Origin: Macrothele yani | Lineage: Eukaryota; Arthropoda; Arachnida; Araneae; Macrothelidae | Assembly: GCA_039090855.1 (NCBI GenBank) | Contig: CM076999.1 | Span: 118,481,072-118,545,071 of the forward strand | Direction: 5' to 3' | DNA length: 64,000 nt | Shown: positions 42,736-54,686 of the stretch, piece after piece | How positions within the stretch are numbered: position 1 is the first letter of the stretch | How the letters are laid out: each line of letters opens with the position of its first letter | Program-made: the position numbers and the translations under genes | The notes under the pieces: model-generated | The model's database searches: none | Told to the model about the DNA's origin: nothing | What the model saw: the letters and a program-made list of their open reading frames with translations, nothing else

Positions 42736-43213
42736 AAGCGTCGGTTTCGGTGAATTGTGTGCGAGTGAGAAGTGAAAAACAGGAGAAAAATCACAGGCAA
42801 AGAATATGTGCATTTGACAGACAGTGAGAGAGGGAGAGATATTCACAAGCGTCGGTTTCGGTGAACAGTGTACGAGTGAGAAGCAGGAGAAAAAAGAGAG
42901 GCAAAGAATATGTGCATTTGAGAGAGAGAGAGAGAGAGAGAATCACAAGTTCTGATGAACTGTGTGCGAGTGAAAAATAGGAGAAAAAAGAGTTAGAAGC
43001 AACAGAGACGAAATTGTGCATTACAGTAGTGGTTCTCAGAACAGTGTGCGAGTGAGAAGCAGGAGAAAAAACAGACGCAAAGAATAAGTGCATTTGACAG
43101 AGTGAGAGAGAGAGAGAGCATGATAAAGAGAGAGATACATTCACAAGCGTCGGTTTCTGTGAACAGTGTACGAGTGAGAAACAGGTGAAATAACAGAGGC
43201 AAACATTATGTGC

Positions 43214-43419
<206 letters not shown>

Positions 43420-43500
43420 CACAAGTTCTGATGAACTGTGTGCGAGTGAAAAATAGGAGAAAAAAAGAGTTAGAAGCAACGACGAAATTGTGCATTAGAG

Positions 43501-45026
43501 TAGTGGTTCTCAAACTTTTTAGCCTGTGGAACCCTTTTCCTACAATGCCTAGCAATGGAACCCCTCTATAAAGACCATTTAAAAATTAATATGCCTATTA
43601 TTTATCACTGATTTGAAATAAAAATAAAATGAAAAAAATAAGCAATCAATCAAAAGGTAATACATACAAAAAGGTAATGTAGAGCCAAGAATACTTATTA
43701 TGCCAATGATGCAAGTACTCAATAATGAAAAATATTAATGTGATGAATGGCTTTGCTTTTTATTGCCACATAATTCTTTAAAATTCGGTTCTATCGAAGA
43801 AAAATGTAATCTTATATGGGGCTCTGCATTCAGCTTATTCCGGTGCTTAGTTTTGTTGAGGCATACACAGAAAAGCCAGTTTCACACAGATAGGTTGTCG
43901 CAAATGGTAAGAGCACTGACACAGCTTTTTGCAATAATAATAGATATTCTCCTTTCAAGCTGCACCAAAATTCTGTCATTGGCACTGTTTTATAAAGAGA
44001 TGTCACTGAAGAATATGACGTCAGTTCAATACATTTTGCATATTCATCAGATGAAAAGCAAGGAGTTTTCTCATTTATAACAAATGGATTTTTAATCCAT
44101 AATTGACTTTTTATTTTTTCGTGCTGCTCATCAGGAAAATAGTGACTCATTGAATCGGGGAGAGCTTCCAGGTGTTGGGTGATTTCATCATATTGTTTGT
44201 TTTCTATTTCTGAGTCCAACTCTGACAGAAAGTTTCTCACGGTTGAAAAGCAGTCAAGTTCGTGGCTGCAGGCACAACTGGTCCAAAATTGTAGCGTTTT
44301 TTTTTTTAAATGCCACAATTTTGTCTTTGGTAGTGATACATCAATTTGCTTTCCTTGAAGTGCAAGATTGAGTTCATTCAGTTTTGAGAAAATATCAGAT
44401 AGATAAGCCACTCTCTATCATTTAATCGATCTTCCAAATAAAAGTGGTTATCTATGAAGAAAGCATGCACTTCAGTTCGAAGTTCAAACAAGCGTTCCAA
44501 TATTTTACCTCGAGATAACCACCTCACTTCCGTGTATAGAAGCAATGACGTATGCACACTTCCCATATAATCGCACAAGATTTTAAACAATCTATTATTC
44601 AGAGGACGAGCTTTTATGAAGTTTATCATTTTAACTACTTCATCCAGGACGCTTTTTAGATGGTTTCGCGGCAAGAGCTTGCCTAAGAAGCATACAGTGA
44701 CTACTAGTACAGTGCTTTGCAATCAATTTGGTGCGTGCGACGACAATACCAGATGTTTTTCCTGTTTTGGCTCCTCCTTCAATCTAAAAGCACACTTCTT
44801 TGAGATGTTCTGTCCCACGCGGTTTTCATGGCTTTATGTCACATCTTTTTTCCTGTTTTTTTTATTGGTTGCGAAGAATTGGTAGGTTAACGCTGTCTTC
44901 GGGAAAAATATGGAATTAACACATTTTCTTGAAAATTTCGGCAATGTTTTACGAACTGCTTGCGGAACTCCTGGAGGGCCGTCGCGGAACCCTGGGGTTC
45001 CGCGGAACACACTTTGAGAAACACTG
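43501..45026 (-). mobile_element. hAT-family element with perfect 8-bp target duplication
   Basis: The ends are TAGTGGTTCTCAAAC at 43501 and, read inward from 45026, CAGTGTTTCTCAAAG. The octamer cattagag is present at 43493-43500 and 45027-45034. Eight-base duplications are diagnostic of hAT transposons. The element is 1526 bp and retains only the C-terminal part of a transposase on the minus strand, so it is an internally deleted copy. The target lies at the edge of a GA repeat. Confidence 0.95.
43830..44722 (-). pseudogene. hAT transposase C-terminal half (ZBED/Charlie-like)
   Basis: Two overlapping minus-strand frames cover the protein. The first (44722-44378) reads PLNNRLFKILCDYMGSVHTS and LYTEVRWLSRGKILERLFEL, the conserved central block of this hAT group. 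The second (44411-43830) reads MAYLSDIFSKLNELNLALQG and ends with the hAT dimerisation region LPFATTYLCETGFSVYASTK. A frameshift near 44400 separates them. The N-terminal BED zinc finger is absent. The group has given rise to host genes in vertebrates, but this copy is plainly a deleted transposon. Confidence 0.9.
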
Positions 45027-45260
45027 CATTAGAGAGAGAGAGAGAGCATGTTAATGAGAGACAATTACATGTGACGGCTTCGGTGAACTGTGTGATACGT
45101 GAGAAACGGGAAGAAAAAGGGGTTAGAGGCAAAGAATAAGTGCATTAGAGAGAGAGAGAGAGAGAGAGAGAGGGAATCACAAGCGCAGGTTTTGGTGAAC
45201 TGTGTGAGAGTGAGAAACAGGAAAAAAAAAAGAGTCAGAGGCAAAGAATTTGTGCTTTTG

Positions 45261-46465
45261 AGAGGGAGACAACGTATCAAAACAGATATGATTCGTCAAC
45301 CCGTTTCTCCTTTGAGCCAACACGTAAACATACAGTGGTGTGAGAAGATGTCTCACACTCAAATGAGTTACAGCAACATGTGGCAATTACTTGACGAATT
45401 GACCAACAAACTATGACGGAAGACCAAATTTCGATAACTGGGGTTAAGCCTCTTTTGATCATCACAGACTGGACTGTTTAAACTGATAATTCGGCAAAAC
45501 GGAGATCTAAGCAGACGTGACTCGGTAATATTTGCAAGTTAATATAAATTTCTTTCCTCCCTACATGAATTGTTTGCTACTCTGACGGTACATAAAAATG
45601 CTGTTGGTCGGAGACTGGCACGCGATATGAATGCACAGGTGCTTTTGGTTAATTTTAGTCGTGACGGTATTTGAGAGGTGAGACAGACAAAAGTAATCAA
45701 TGTTTCTGTGTGTCCCTGTCTCAGTTATAACGAAAAGGAAACCTAATCGATTATAGCTATTTTCTGTTTGTGATGGGAGCATATCTCTAACTAGTTTCCC
45801 TTCTTATCGTACCAAACAAATCGTATCAAAAATGGGCAAAGTGCTGTTTACATAATTTCGAAATTTTGCGAAGTAAACGAAATAATAAGCCAAAAAAATG
45901 GCTTTTACAACATTGCTTTAGCTTATTATTTCGTAGATTAATGTAGATTTTTAGTTACAGAATACAGCGATGAAATATCTGGTTCTCCATCTAATATAAA
46001 ATGAGTGGCCACTCTGTTAAATACACCCTCGTATTACGCTTAGGAACACTGGCATCGGGCTTAATTTACAAGTTTACATAACGTTACATATTTAAAGTTG
46101 TTAGTTTTATATTAAAAGTAGTTTGTTATTTAGGCAAATGTTACACATATTTGCGGTGTTGATTGCAAATACGATTTTAGTTTATCTCAATCAGTTTTTC
46201 ACAAATGGATCTACCACTTTAGCCAAAGTATGGGAAATATAGTAGAATATCAAATAGGAGGAATGTGTAAAATACAATATATTTTTTATCATTGAAGGCA
46301 CACTCTCACTGCATTTAAAACATTTGCACGTATCTTTCGTTTCTATATCTAATTAGTGTAACTCCTTACAAAATCTGTGTCTTTTCCCTTCAAAACTGAG
46401 CTTCTTACACTCCTATTTAGGTTTTTCGTGGCGTCCCGCTGTACAAAATCCTGCACGAATCTCCA
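45261..46465. other. Unassigned stretch with a Tc1 terminal-repeat relic
   Basis: At about 46000-46045 gagtggccactctgttaaat resembles the terminus at 28929, suggesting a lone end of the same Tc1 family. Just before the tandem array, on the minus strand, a 62-codon frame (46349-46537) reads WRFVQDFVQRDATKNLNR. It looks protein-like, but I cannot place it. Confidence 0.4.
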
Positions 46466-47030
46466 ACCTGTTGACACTCCATTTACCTTGGTATCTCTCC
46501 TCAATCTCTTTATATTCTGGTGAAACCTAATTTCCAACCTGTTGACACTCCATTTACCTTGGTATCTCTCCTCAATCTCTTTATATTCTGGTGAAACCTA
46601 ATTTCCAACCTGTTGACACTCCATTTACCTTGGTATCTCTCCTCAATCTCTTTATATTCTGGTGAAAGCTAATTTCCAACCAGTTGACACTCCATTAACT
46701 TGGTATCTCTCCTCAATCTCTTTATATTCTGGTGAAACCTAATTTCCAACCTGTTGACACTCCATTTACCTTATTAACTCTCCTCAATCTCTTTATATTC
46801 TGGTGAAACCTAATTTCCAACCTGTTGACACTCCATTTACCTTGGTATCTCTCCTCAATCTCTTTATATTCTGGTGAAACCTAATTTCCAACCTGTTGAC
46901 ACTCCATTTACCTTGGTAACTCTCCTCAATCTCTTTATATTCTGGTGAAACCTAATTTCCAACCTGTTGACACTCCATTTACCTTGGTATCTCTCCTCAA
47001 TCTCTTTATATTCTGGTGAAACCTTTCACC
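46466..47030. repeat. 71-bp tandem repeat, eight units
   Basis: The unit acctgttgacactccattta ... ctttatattctggtgaaacc recurs at a strict 71-bp period with few changes (cagttgacac in unit 4, ttattaactc in unit 5). Unit 1 grades into the protein-like minus-strand frame mentioned for 46349-46537, so the array may have grown from a former coding segment. Confidence 0.95.
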
Positions 47031-47098
47031 ATGCTCTTCATTCAAAGCTCCCGGATTTCTTGTTCTCACGCTCAGAGCTTACAATATACACTGTTAAA

Positions 47099-47342
47099 AA
47101 TAAGTGGTGTGAATTCACGGAAAATTCCTAAAATAATGTGCAGCAAAGTTGCCGGTAAGTGTCCCATTTCGAACAAAATTTCCGTTTCTTCTAACATCAG
47201 CATTTCTCGGAGTCAGTAATTCCGTTCATTTCAGATTTTCCGCATTTATGCAGAGATTTCGCAAAATCTTGGATTTTGACTTTTTCAGCCTTTTTCCCAG
47301 AGATGCTGCTTTACTGACGTACAAAGTTAATCAATCCCCCCG

Positions 47343-47374
<32 letters not shown>

Positions 47375-48943
47375 TTTTTTGCGAGTTTCGAACCGGGTTT
47401 GTGTTCAACGGAAGTCGCGCGGGATACCGTTGACGAGATATTGACGTATAGTGAAATTTGATGATTTTTTTTTTCTATTAAAGTAGGTGAATAAATCATT
47501 TTATTTTTTGTTCGAGTTAATTATTTTTCTGAATTGGTTTGTAATAATTATATTTTTTCCGTAGCAGGAGTTATTACAAATTACGTATTTTTCAATTGTG
47601 ATTTTTCGAAGCAACAGAATGCTTTGGAACTTGAGAACTTTTTAAATTGACAATGACTTTCAACTATCTTTAAAAAAGGGTGAAATGTACTGCTTTATGG
47701 TGTTCCTTTATACAACTCATAAATATAAAATCTACTCTTGATAGCTATAATATCTTTTTTAAGGGGTCCACAGAGTGACACACAGACATCATACAAAGCT
47801 CAATATTTAAGAATCCGGTTTCCTTGCGGTAACACAATATACAATAGTTGGTGCACAAAATGTGGGAGAAGTGAAGGAATATCTGGTGCCACAATAACCA
47901 AAATTTCATGGAATAAAATCCACAATATTCGATCTCGTTACAGAACTTCAAAATCAGACCTTCGATAAACGTTTGAAATTTAGAACTTAATTTAAAAAGT
48001 TCTCAAGTTCCAAAGCATTCCCACGAATTGCTCCTATTGCCGAAAATTTTCTGTTATGTGCATACGAAAAATGTGAGAAAAGGGGGTTTTCCGTTAATAA
48101 ACGAAAGGAATTGCGGAAAGATTTCTGAAACTTCAGAATTTGCTGTAACACCTTTTAAAAATGGCAATTTACTGTTAATATACGAAAAGAATTGCGAAAA
48201 GGTTTCCGGAAATTCAGAATTTTCTGTTAACACATCTTTAAAACATGGCAATTTACCGTTCATAACAAAACAAATTGCAAAATGGCTTCTGGAACTCAGG
48301 ACTTTCCGTTAACACATAATAAAAAACTGCAATTTACCGTTAATATACGAAAATAATTGCAAAAAGGTTTCTGGAAATTCAGAATTTTCTGTTAGCACAC
48401 CTTAAAATACGGCAATTTACCGTTAATATACGAAAGAATTGCTAGAAGGTTTCTGGAAATTCAGAATTTTCTGTTAACCCATCTTAAAAACGGCAATTTA
48501 CCGTTAATATATATGTATAAAAAAAACGGATTCTCGAAATTCAGAATTTTCTGTTAACACATCTTAATGACGGCAATTTTTCGTTAATATAGGAAAGGAA
48601 TTGCGAAAGGTTTCTGAAAATTCAGAATTTTCTGTTAATGCATCTTTTTTAAAAACGCCACTTACCGTTAATATACAAAAGGAATTGCGAAAGATTTCTG
48701 AAACTTCAGAATTTGCATTAACACCTCTTATGAAAGGCAATTTACCGTTAATCTACAAAAGAAATTGCAAAAGGTTTCTGGAAATTCAGAATTTTTCAGG
48801 CGTACGAAAAGTATGTGAAATTCATGATTCTTTTCGTCATTTCACGCGGAGAAGGTTGTATCAGGAATGTGCTTCGTTAATTCACGAAAGGAATCACGGG
48901 AAATGGCTCGTGAATTTCAGAATCCTTTTTTCTTTTTATAGTG
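47099..48943 (-). mobile_element. X-family element X5, enlarged by an internal minisatellite
   Basis: TA (47097-47098) + CACTGTTAAAAATAAGTGG at 47099; the far end is tttttatagtg at 48943 followed by TA (48944-48945). Orientation is as X4. At about 48080-48800 an ~80-bp segment of the X interior (ggcaatttaccgttaatata ... ttcagaattttctgttaaca) is tandemly repeated some nine times, which explains the 1.85-kb length against 1.1-1.3 kb elsewhere. The tRNA-like region near 47385-47430 is decayed and preceded by (CT)n and T runs. Confidence 0.85.
48080..48800. repeat. ~80-bp minisatellite inside X5
   Basis: About nine imperfect units, each with taccgttaatatacgaaa, an aattgcgaaaggtttctgga-type core and cagaattttctgttaacaca. 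Single units are present in other X copies, so this is an amplification specific to X5. Confidence 0.85.
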
Positions 48944-49406
48944 TAGCATCTTAAAGAATATCAGGTGGTATTGGGATAGGTATACCTGATTCATGAGCAA
49001 TAAGTTCTATAGTAGATAGAAGGTTTGAATATAAAACCTCTTGTGCCCTTATACACATTTCAAGAGCAAAAGTAGCAATCATCGCTGTGTTTTAGTTCAC
49101 TGCCTCAGTTGTTCAAGACAAACAGGTCCGATCTTTTGGGAAGATAATTTGTCCTGGTCCAAATGTTTCATTTCAAACTATGCATAGTAAGCCGTTTCTT
49201 ATGAATCTGAAATGTTCCTGCGTTGCTTTTTAAGAATAAATGCCCCACAATCTACACAGCGCGGTAATGAGATTGATTAAAAAAAAAAAAAAAATATCGG
49301 TAAAGCACACGGATCGGGAAGGCATGGCTTTTTGATGTCATTTATCAGCTTTGCGGTGGCAACAGCGCTTGCGTAAGAATTGCGCAGATGATTACTTACG
49401 CTGTGC
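48944..49406. other. Spacer
   Basis: No gene recognised; A15 run at about 49279-49294. Confidence 0.4.
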
Positions 49407-52366
49407 ATGACGTCATTCGGTGGAAGAAGACGTCACAGCCCTCTGCTGGAGCAGAGAGCAAAAATCCGGTTCTGTTTGCAAATCGCTAAAACTGCATCTA
49501 AGATAGTTGAATTGCTCCCCTATGTGTATGAGGCTAATTGCTCATCACGTGCACAAATACTCCGATGGTATGCACGTTTCAAGGATGGGCGGAAAGATTT
49601 GGAAAATGACGAAAGGTCCAGATGCCCAATTTCAGTGCGCACGTTTGCACTCATTGAGAAAAATCACGAAAGGATAAAAAAGTGATCGTTGTGTGACCTT
49701 GAGGATGCTGGAATGTGAGCTCGGTGTAAATAAGAAGACGATATGTCAAATTTTAAAGCAAGACTTTAGGGTGAAAAAAGTTTGTGCTCGCTTTGTTCCG
49801 TATGCTTTGTCAAATGACCAGAACCATGCACGAGTGGAGCACACAAAAGACATCCTGGAGACTGCAGAAACAATGCAAAGTTTTCTCTAAAGAATTGTGA
49901 CAAGTTATGAGACATAGCGTTTTCGTTATGATTCTGAAAAGAAGCGTCAGAGCGCTTAGTGGAAGGCGCCACAGTCACCCAAAGCAGTCCAAAATTAAGA
50001 CAATGCTGGTGTGTTTTTACGACAGCAAGGGAATTCTGCATCACGAGTTCATTCTTGAAGGTACAACTATCAGTGGCAATGCTTATACACCCATTTGAAA
50101 CGATTGTGGAAGAGGATTGTTCGTGTCAGGCCTGAGTACAAAAACGGCCAATGGTTCCTCCTTCAGGGTATTGTGATTGTGAAAGAGGATTGTTTGTGTC
50201 ACGCCTGAGTACAAAAACGGGCAATGATTCCTCCTTCAGGGTATTGTGATTGTGGAGAAGGATTGTTTGTGTCAGGGCTGAGTACAAAAACGAGCAATGG
50301 TTCCTTCTTCAGGGTATTGTGATTGTGAAAGAGGATTGTTCGTGTCAGGCCTGAGTACAAAAACGAGCAATGGTTCGTTCTTCAGGGTATTGTGGTTGTG
50401 AAAGAGGATTGTTCGTGTCAGGCATGAGTACAAAAAAGAGCAATGGTTCCTTCTTCAGGGTATTGTGATTGTGGAAGAGGATTGTTCGTGTCAGGCCTGA
50501 GTACAAAAACGAGCAATGGTTTCTTGTTCGTGTCAGACTTGAGTACATAAACGAGCAATGGTTCCTTCTTCAGGGTATTGTGGTTGTGGAAGAGGATTGT
50601 TCGTGTCAGGCCGGAGTACAAAAACGAGCAATGGTTCCTTCTTCAGGGTATTGTGATTGTGGAAGAGGATTGTTCGTGTGAGGCCTGAGTACAAAAACGA
50701 GCAACGGTTCCTTGTTCATGTCAGGCTTGCGTACATAAACGAGCAATGGTTCCTTCTTCAGGGTATTGTGATTGTGGAAGAGGATTGTTCGTGTCAGGGC
50801 TGAGTACAAAAATGAGCAATGGTTCCTTCTTCAGGGTATTGTGATTGTGAAAGAGGATTGTTCGTGTCAGGCCTGAGTACAAAAACGAGCAATGGTTTCT
50901 TCTTCAGGGTATTGTGATTGTGAAAGAGGATTGTTCGTGTCAGGCTTGAGTACAAAAACGAGCAATGGTTCCTTCTTCAGGGTATTGTGATTGTGAAAGA
51001 GGATTGTTCGTGTCAGGCCTGAGTACAAAAACGAGCAGTGGCTCCTTCTTCAGGGTATTGTGATTGCGGAAGAGGATTGTTCATGTCAGGCATGAGTACA
51101 AAAAAGAGCAATGGTTCCTTCTTCAGGGTATTGTGATTGTGGAAGAGGATTGTTCGTGTCAGGCCTGAGTACAAAAACGAGCAATGGTTCCTTGTTCGTG
51201 TCAGGCTTGAGTACATAAACGAGCAATGGTTCCTTCTTCAGGGTATTGTGATTGTGGAAGAGGATTGTACGTGTCAGGCCGGAGTACAAAAACGAGCAAT
51301 GGTTCCTTCTTCAGTATATTGCGATTGTGGAAGAGGATTGTTCGCGTCAGGCCTGAGTACAAAAAAGAGCAATGGTTGCTTCTTCAGGGTATTGTGATTG
51401 TGGAAGAGGATTGTTCGTGTCAGGCCTGAGTACAAAAACGAGCAATGGTTCCTTGTTCGTGTCAGGCTTGAGTACATAAACGAGCAATGGTTCCTTCTTC
51501 AGGGTATTGTGATTGTGGAAGAGGATTGTACGTGTCAGGCCGGAGTACAAAAACGAGCAATGGTTCCTTCTTCAGAGTATTGTGATTGTGGAAGAGGATT
51601 GTTCGCGTCAGGCCTGAGTACAAAAACGAGCAATGGTTTCTTCTTCAGGGTATTGTGATTGTGAAAGAGGATTGTTCGTGTCAGGCTTGAGTACAAAAAC
51701 GAGCAATGGTTCCTTCTTCAGGGTATTGTGATTGTGAAAGAGGATTGTTCGTGTCAGGCCCGGGTACAAAAACGAGCAATGGTTCCTTCTTCAGGGTATT
51801 GTGATTGTGAAAGAGGATTGTTCGTGTCAGGCCTGAGTACAAAAACGAGCAGTGCCTCCTTCTTCAGGGTATTGTGATTGCGGAAGAGGATTGTTCATGT
51901 CAGGCATGAGCACAAAAACGAGCAATGGTTCCTTCTTAAGGGTATTGTGATTGTGGAAGATGATTGTTCGCGTCAGGCCTGAGTACAAAAATGTACAATG
52001 GTTCCTTCTTCAGGGTATTGTGATTGTGGAAGAGGATTGTTCGTGTCAGGCCTGAGTACAAAAACGAGCAATGGTTCCTTCTTCACGATAACGCACCCGC
52101 ACACGGAACAGTCTTTGTACAGCAATTTCTGGAACGAAAACAAGTGTGTGTACTTAACTATCACCTCATTTTTCCGATTTGTCACCGTGTGACTACTTTC
52201 TATTCATTAAATTAAAGCTGCTTTAAAAGGAAAAGTTTTTTAAGACATTGAAGACATACAAAAAACTGCGACATGAGCTCTTCCCTCCATACCAAAAGAT
52301 GATCTCTGCCAGTCCTTCCTTTCATGCCACTTCTTGGGTTAAGGCAAGAGGAATGTACTTCGAATA
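49407..52366 (+). pseudogene. mariner transposase expanded by an internal minisatellite
   Basis: The first open piece (49407-49685) reads LEQRAKIRFCLQIAKTASKI and WYARFKDGRKDLENDERSRC, the N-terminal DNA-binding region. The usual start codon of the family (before EQRA) is CTG. Later pieces read RMLECELGVNKKTICQILKQ and CARFVPYALSNDQNHARVEH, with several stops and shifts. At LKRLWKRIVRVRPEYKN the coding sequence enters about 2 kb of 73-bp repeats. It exits at EQWFLLHDNAPAHGTVFVQQ, which carries the second catalytic Asp, then shifts frame to a decayed C-terminus ending WVKARGMYFE near 52366. The first Asp region is degraded. The element ends were not located. Confidence 0.88.
50100..52085. repeat. 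73-bp minisatellite derived from transposase coding sequence
   Basis: The unit ttcttcagggtattgtgatt + gtggaagaggattgttcgtg + tcaggcctgagtacaaaaac + gagcaatggttcc is 73 bp and occurs about 27 times. Each unit encodes the mariner segment WKRIVRVRPEYKNEQWFL in one frame; since 73 is not a multiple of three, the frame moves by one per unit. A short variant unit lacks about 25 bp (tggttccttgttcgtgtcag). Higher-order blocks are visible: 51137-51397 and 51398-51658 are near-identical 261-bp duplicates, and a similar block lies about 670 bp upstream. Confidence 0.95.
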
Positions 52367-54224
52367 AAATATATCACGTAAGTTTTCCTGCTTTTCCATT
52401 TCTAAAAAAAAAACAGCCTCATAATTTAATTGCCGTACTGTGTATAACAGAAACTGTCAGAACAGTTAATACCCTCAAGCCACCATTGATACAAAAACTA
52501 TTATTCATTACATTAAAACCACACCAAAATACCATAGACAACAGTCCAATACACAGACACACAAACAACTGACAGCTTTCATCCTTGTACAGGTGGAGAT
52601 GAGACCAAGTGCAAGTTCAAACAGGAGTGTACTGTAACCCCCGCAACACCAGCAGTGCGGAGAGACTCATGGTTAAAAGGGGCCTCTAGCCTGACCAAAG
52701 ATATTTACAAAAAAATTTCGGAAAATTTGTATGAAAGTGGTTAAAGAAATAGACAAGAATTAAGGCAGCTTTGAATGAAGTATTAAGAAGAAAAGCATTT
52801 CTTTCTCAGTAAATATGTACAATCTTTGGAAACCATTTCCGTTGCTTTAGTTCACAAAAACTGGATGACGGGAAAGCAGCTATTCAAAAGAACTTGAGGC
52901 CTCTTGCTGTGCACAAGGGGCCTCAAAAGTTCACAGCCCTTGCAATAGTTTCTATGCAGATATGTTAACAATAGAATGTGAAAGAAATATCAGTTCAATG
53001 AGCGGAATTTTTGTAACAATGAGAATAAGGTGTTATGTATTACAGTTGTTTGCACATAACTATGTATCCTTCCGAATATAATTAACTGAAAGGGGTTCTT
53101 CGCTGGAGCGAAAAATCAGAGACCTGTGTCATTTTTTTTATAACAGAGTCAAAAGATTTTTTTTACCATGTGCAAAACATCGTGACATTGTGTTAAGTGT
53201 GTTTGTTATATTCCAGAGTAAATAATTTAAGTAATTTTACGTTTTTTGCGCTACAGTTCTTAATCGTTAGTTAGTTATTTGCTTACTTATGTTCTGATAT
53301 TTCGTATAAATCGGAAAAGTCATTAGACAGTTGCATGTTTTGTGTGTGCAATCGTGAATTATTTAAAAAAGAAGGCCTTAGTTCTTTAAAGTAATAAATT
53401 TGCATGATATGAATAACTTTGACGTAAGTATTTTGAGTAATAATTTCTATCGCTAACTAGGGCAATCATTTTAATTATGAAGTACACATTTGTGTTTCAC
53501 GCAATAAAGTGAAAATGTTTTTATTTTACGAAAAATACTCGTAGGTTCCAAAGAATTTGATTTATTAAAACACCTGTATAGCTTAGTTAACAATGTGGAA
53601 GTTAAAATTTTGCTTAACTGAAAGCTAATGGATTTTCGCAAAATGGAAAACATTTTTTGCGGCGGGGGGCTTGAATTTTTCCGGCACGCCACTGAGTTCA
53701 AGCATGTTTGAACATTGTTTCCACGTGTATTAAAATGCTTATCTGCCATACCGATTTTTATTCTAAGTGGCTTTGAGGTGTGAAAATACAAATAAATCAT
53801 TGTGTGAATTCAACACACATAGCAAACGTAACTACAGAATCCCCCCCCCCAAATATTTATTGGAAGACAAGCGGAAAAAATTTTCACCCTGAAGAAACTG
53901 GTCTTACAAGATTTTTTTGTTTTTTTTAAGCTTCATAAATATCCGATAACATTCTCCTGCTACATGTACCGGTACCAGTCAAAGTGCAATTTTATAATTG
54001 TTCGCATAAAAACACAACGTAAAGTAAAAATATTGTGACTATCGTCTTGCTAGTTGTCATGACGAACATTTTACGTTACGAATTACTTACTGCATATTAT
54101 TTATGTCTGGCTTATGAACGAGACAAATGAAACTGTGACATGCGCAGTACAAAAAATGTTACACCAAATTTCTAAATTGTGACGTTTACTCAGCAAAGAG
54201 ATTTATAATTCATATCTGGGGGAA

Positions 54225-54230
<6 letters not shown>
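52367..54230. other. Unassigned non-coding stretch
   Basis: No gene or well-bounded repeat. A minus-strand frame of 109 codons at 53471-53800 has no recognisable domain. The stretch gcgacacgccactgag-like sequence near 53680 hints at an old transposon end. Confidence 0.35.

Positions 54231-54283
<53 letters not shown>
54231..54283. repeat. (GT)n microsatellite
   Basis: About 26 uninterrupted GT units. Confidence 0.97.
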
Positions 54284-54285
<2 letters not shown>

Positions 54286-54684
54286 AGGGGGAATTCTGAA
54301 ACAGTGTCGAAACAGAGGTTCGCACTTCGTCGTCCATTAGATGTTCTGTTCAATCCGTGGTGATGGACAGCGGTCAAGGTTATTTTCTCTCTTTTGTTTG
54401 CACGCATTTAGTTGAAGTGAGTGAGTCAGAGCGGAGCATGTACGTGAACTTCACTCATTTATCTCTGTTTTTTAAAACTGTCTTCAAAGCACGTTAACTA
54501 TCGTTTTAACTTTGTTACATAACTAGGTTTTGTAACATACCGTAAGCATCAGTGAAAACAAAGCAAAGCGAACTGTTTGCATGGAAACAAAGCTTTGAGC
54601 CACCAAGAAGCTGCACGAAGACGAAGCTATCCGCAAAACAGGAGGAGATTGGGATTAGATGCAGAAAAAGCTAGTGTTGAGGAC
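54284..54684. other. Spacer
   Basis: No gene or repeat recognised between the GT microsatellite and X6. Confidence 0.4.
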
Positions 54685-54686
54685 TA

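Noticed and set aside
46466..52085. CRISPR array
   Set aside because: The 71-bp and 73-bp arrays are head-to-tail repeats with no unique spacers, in a eukaryotic transposon context.
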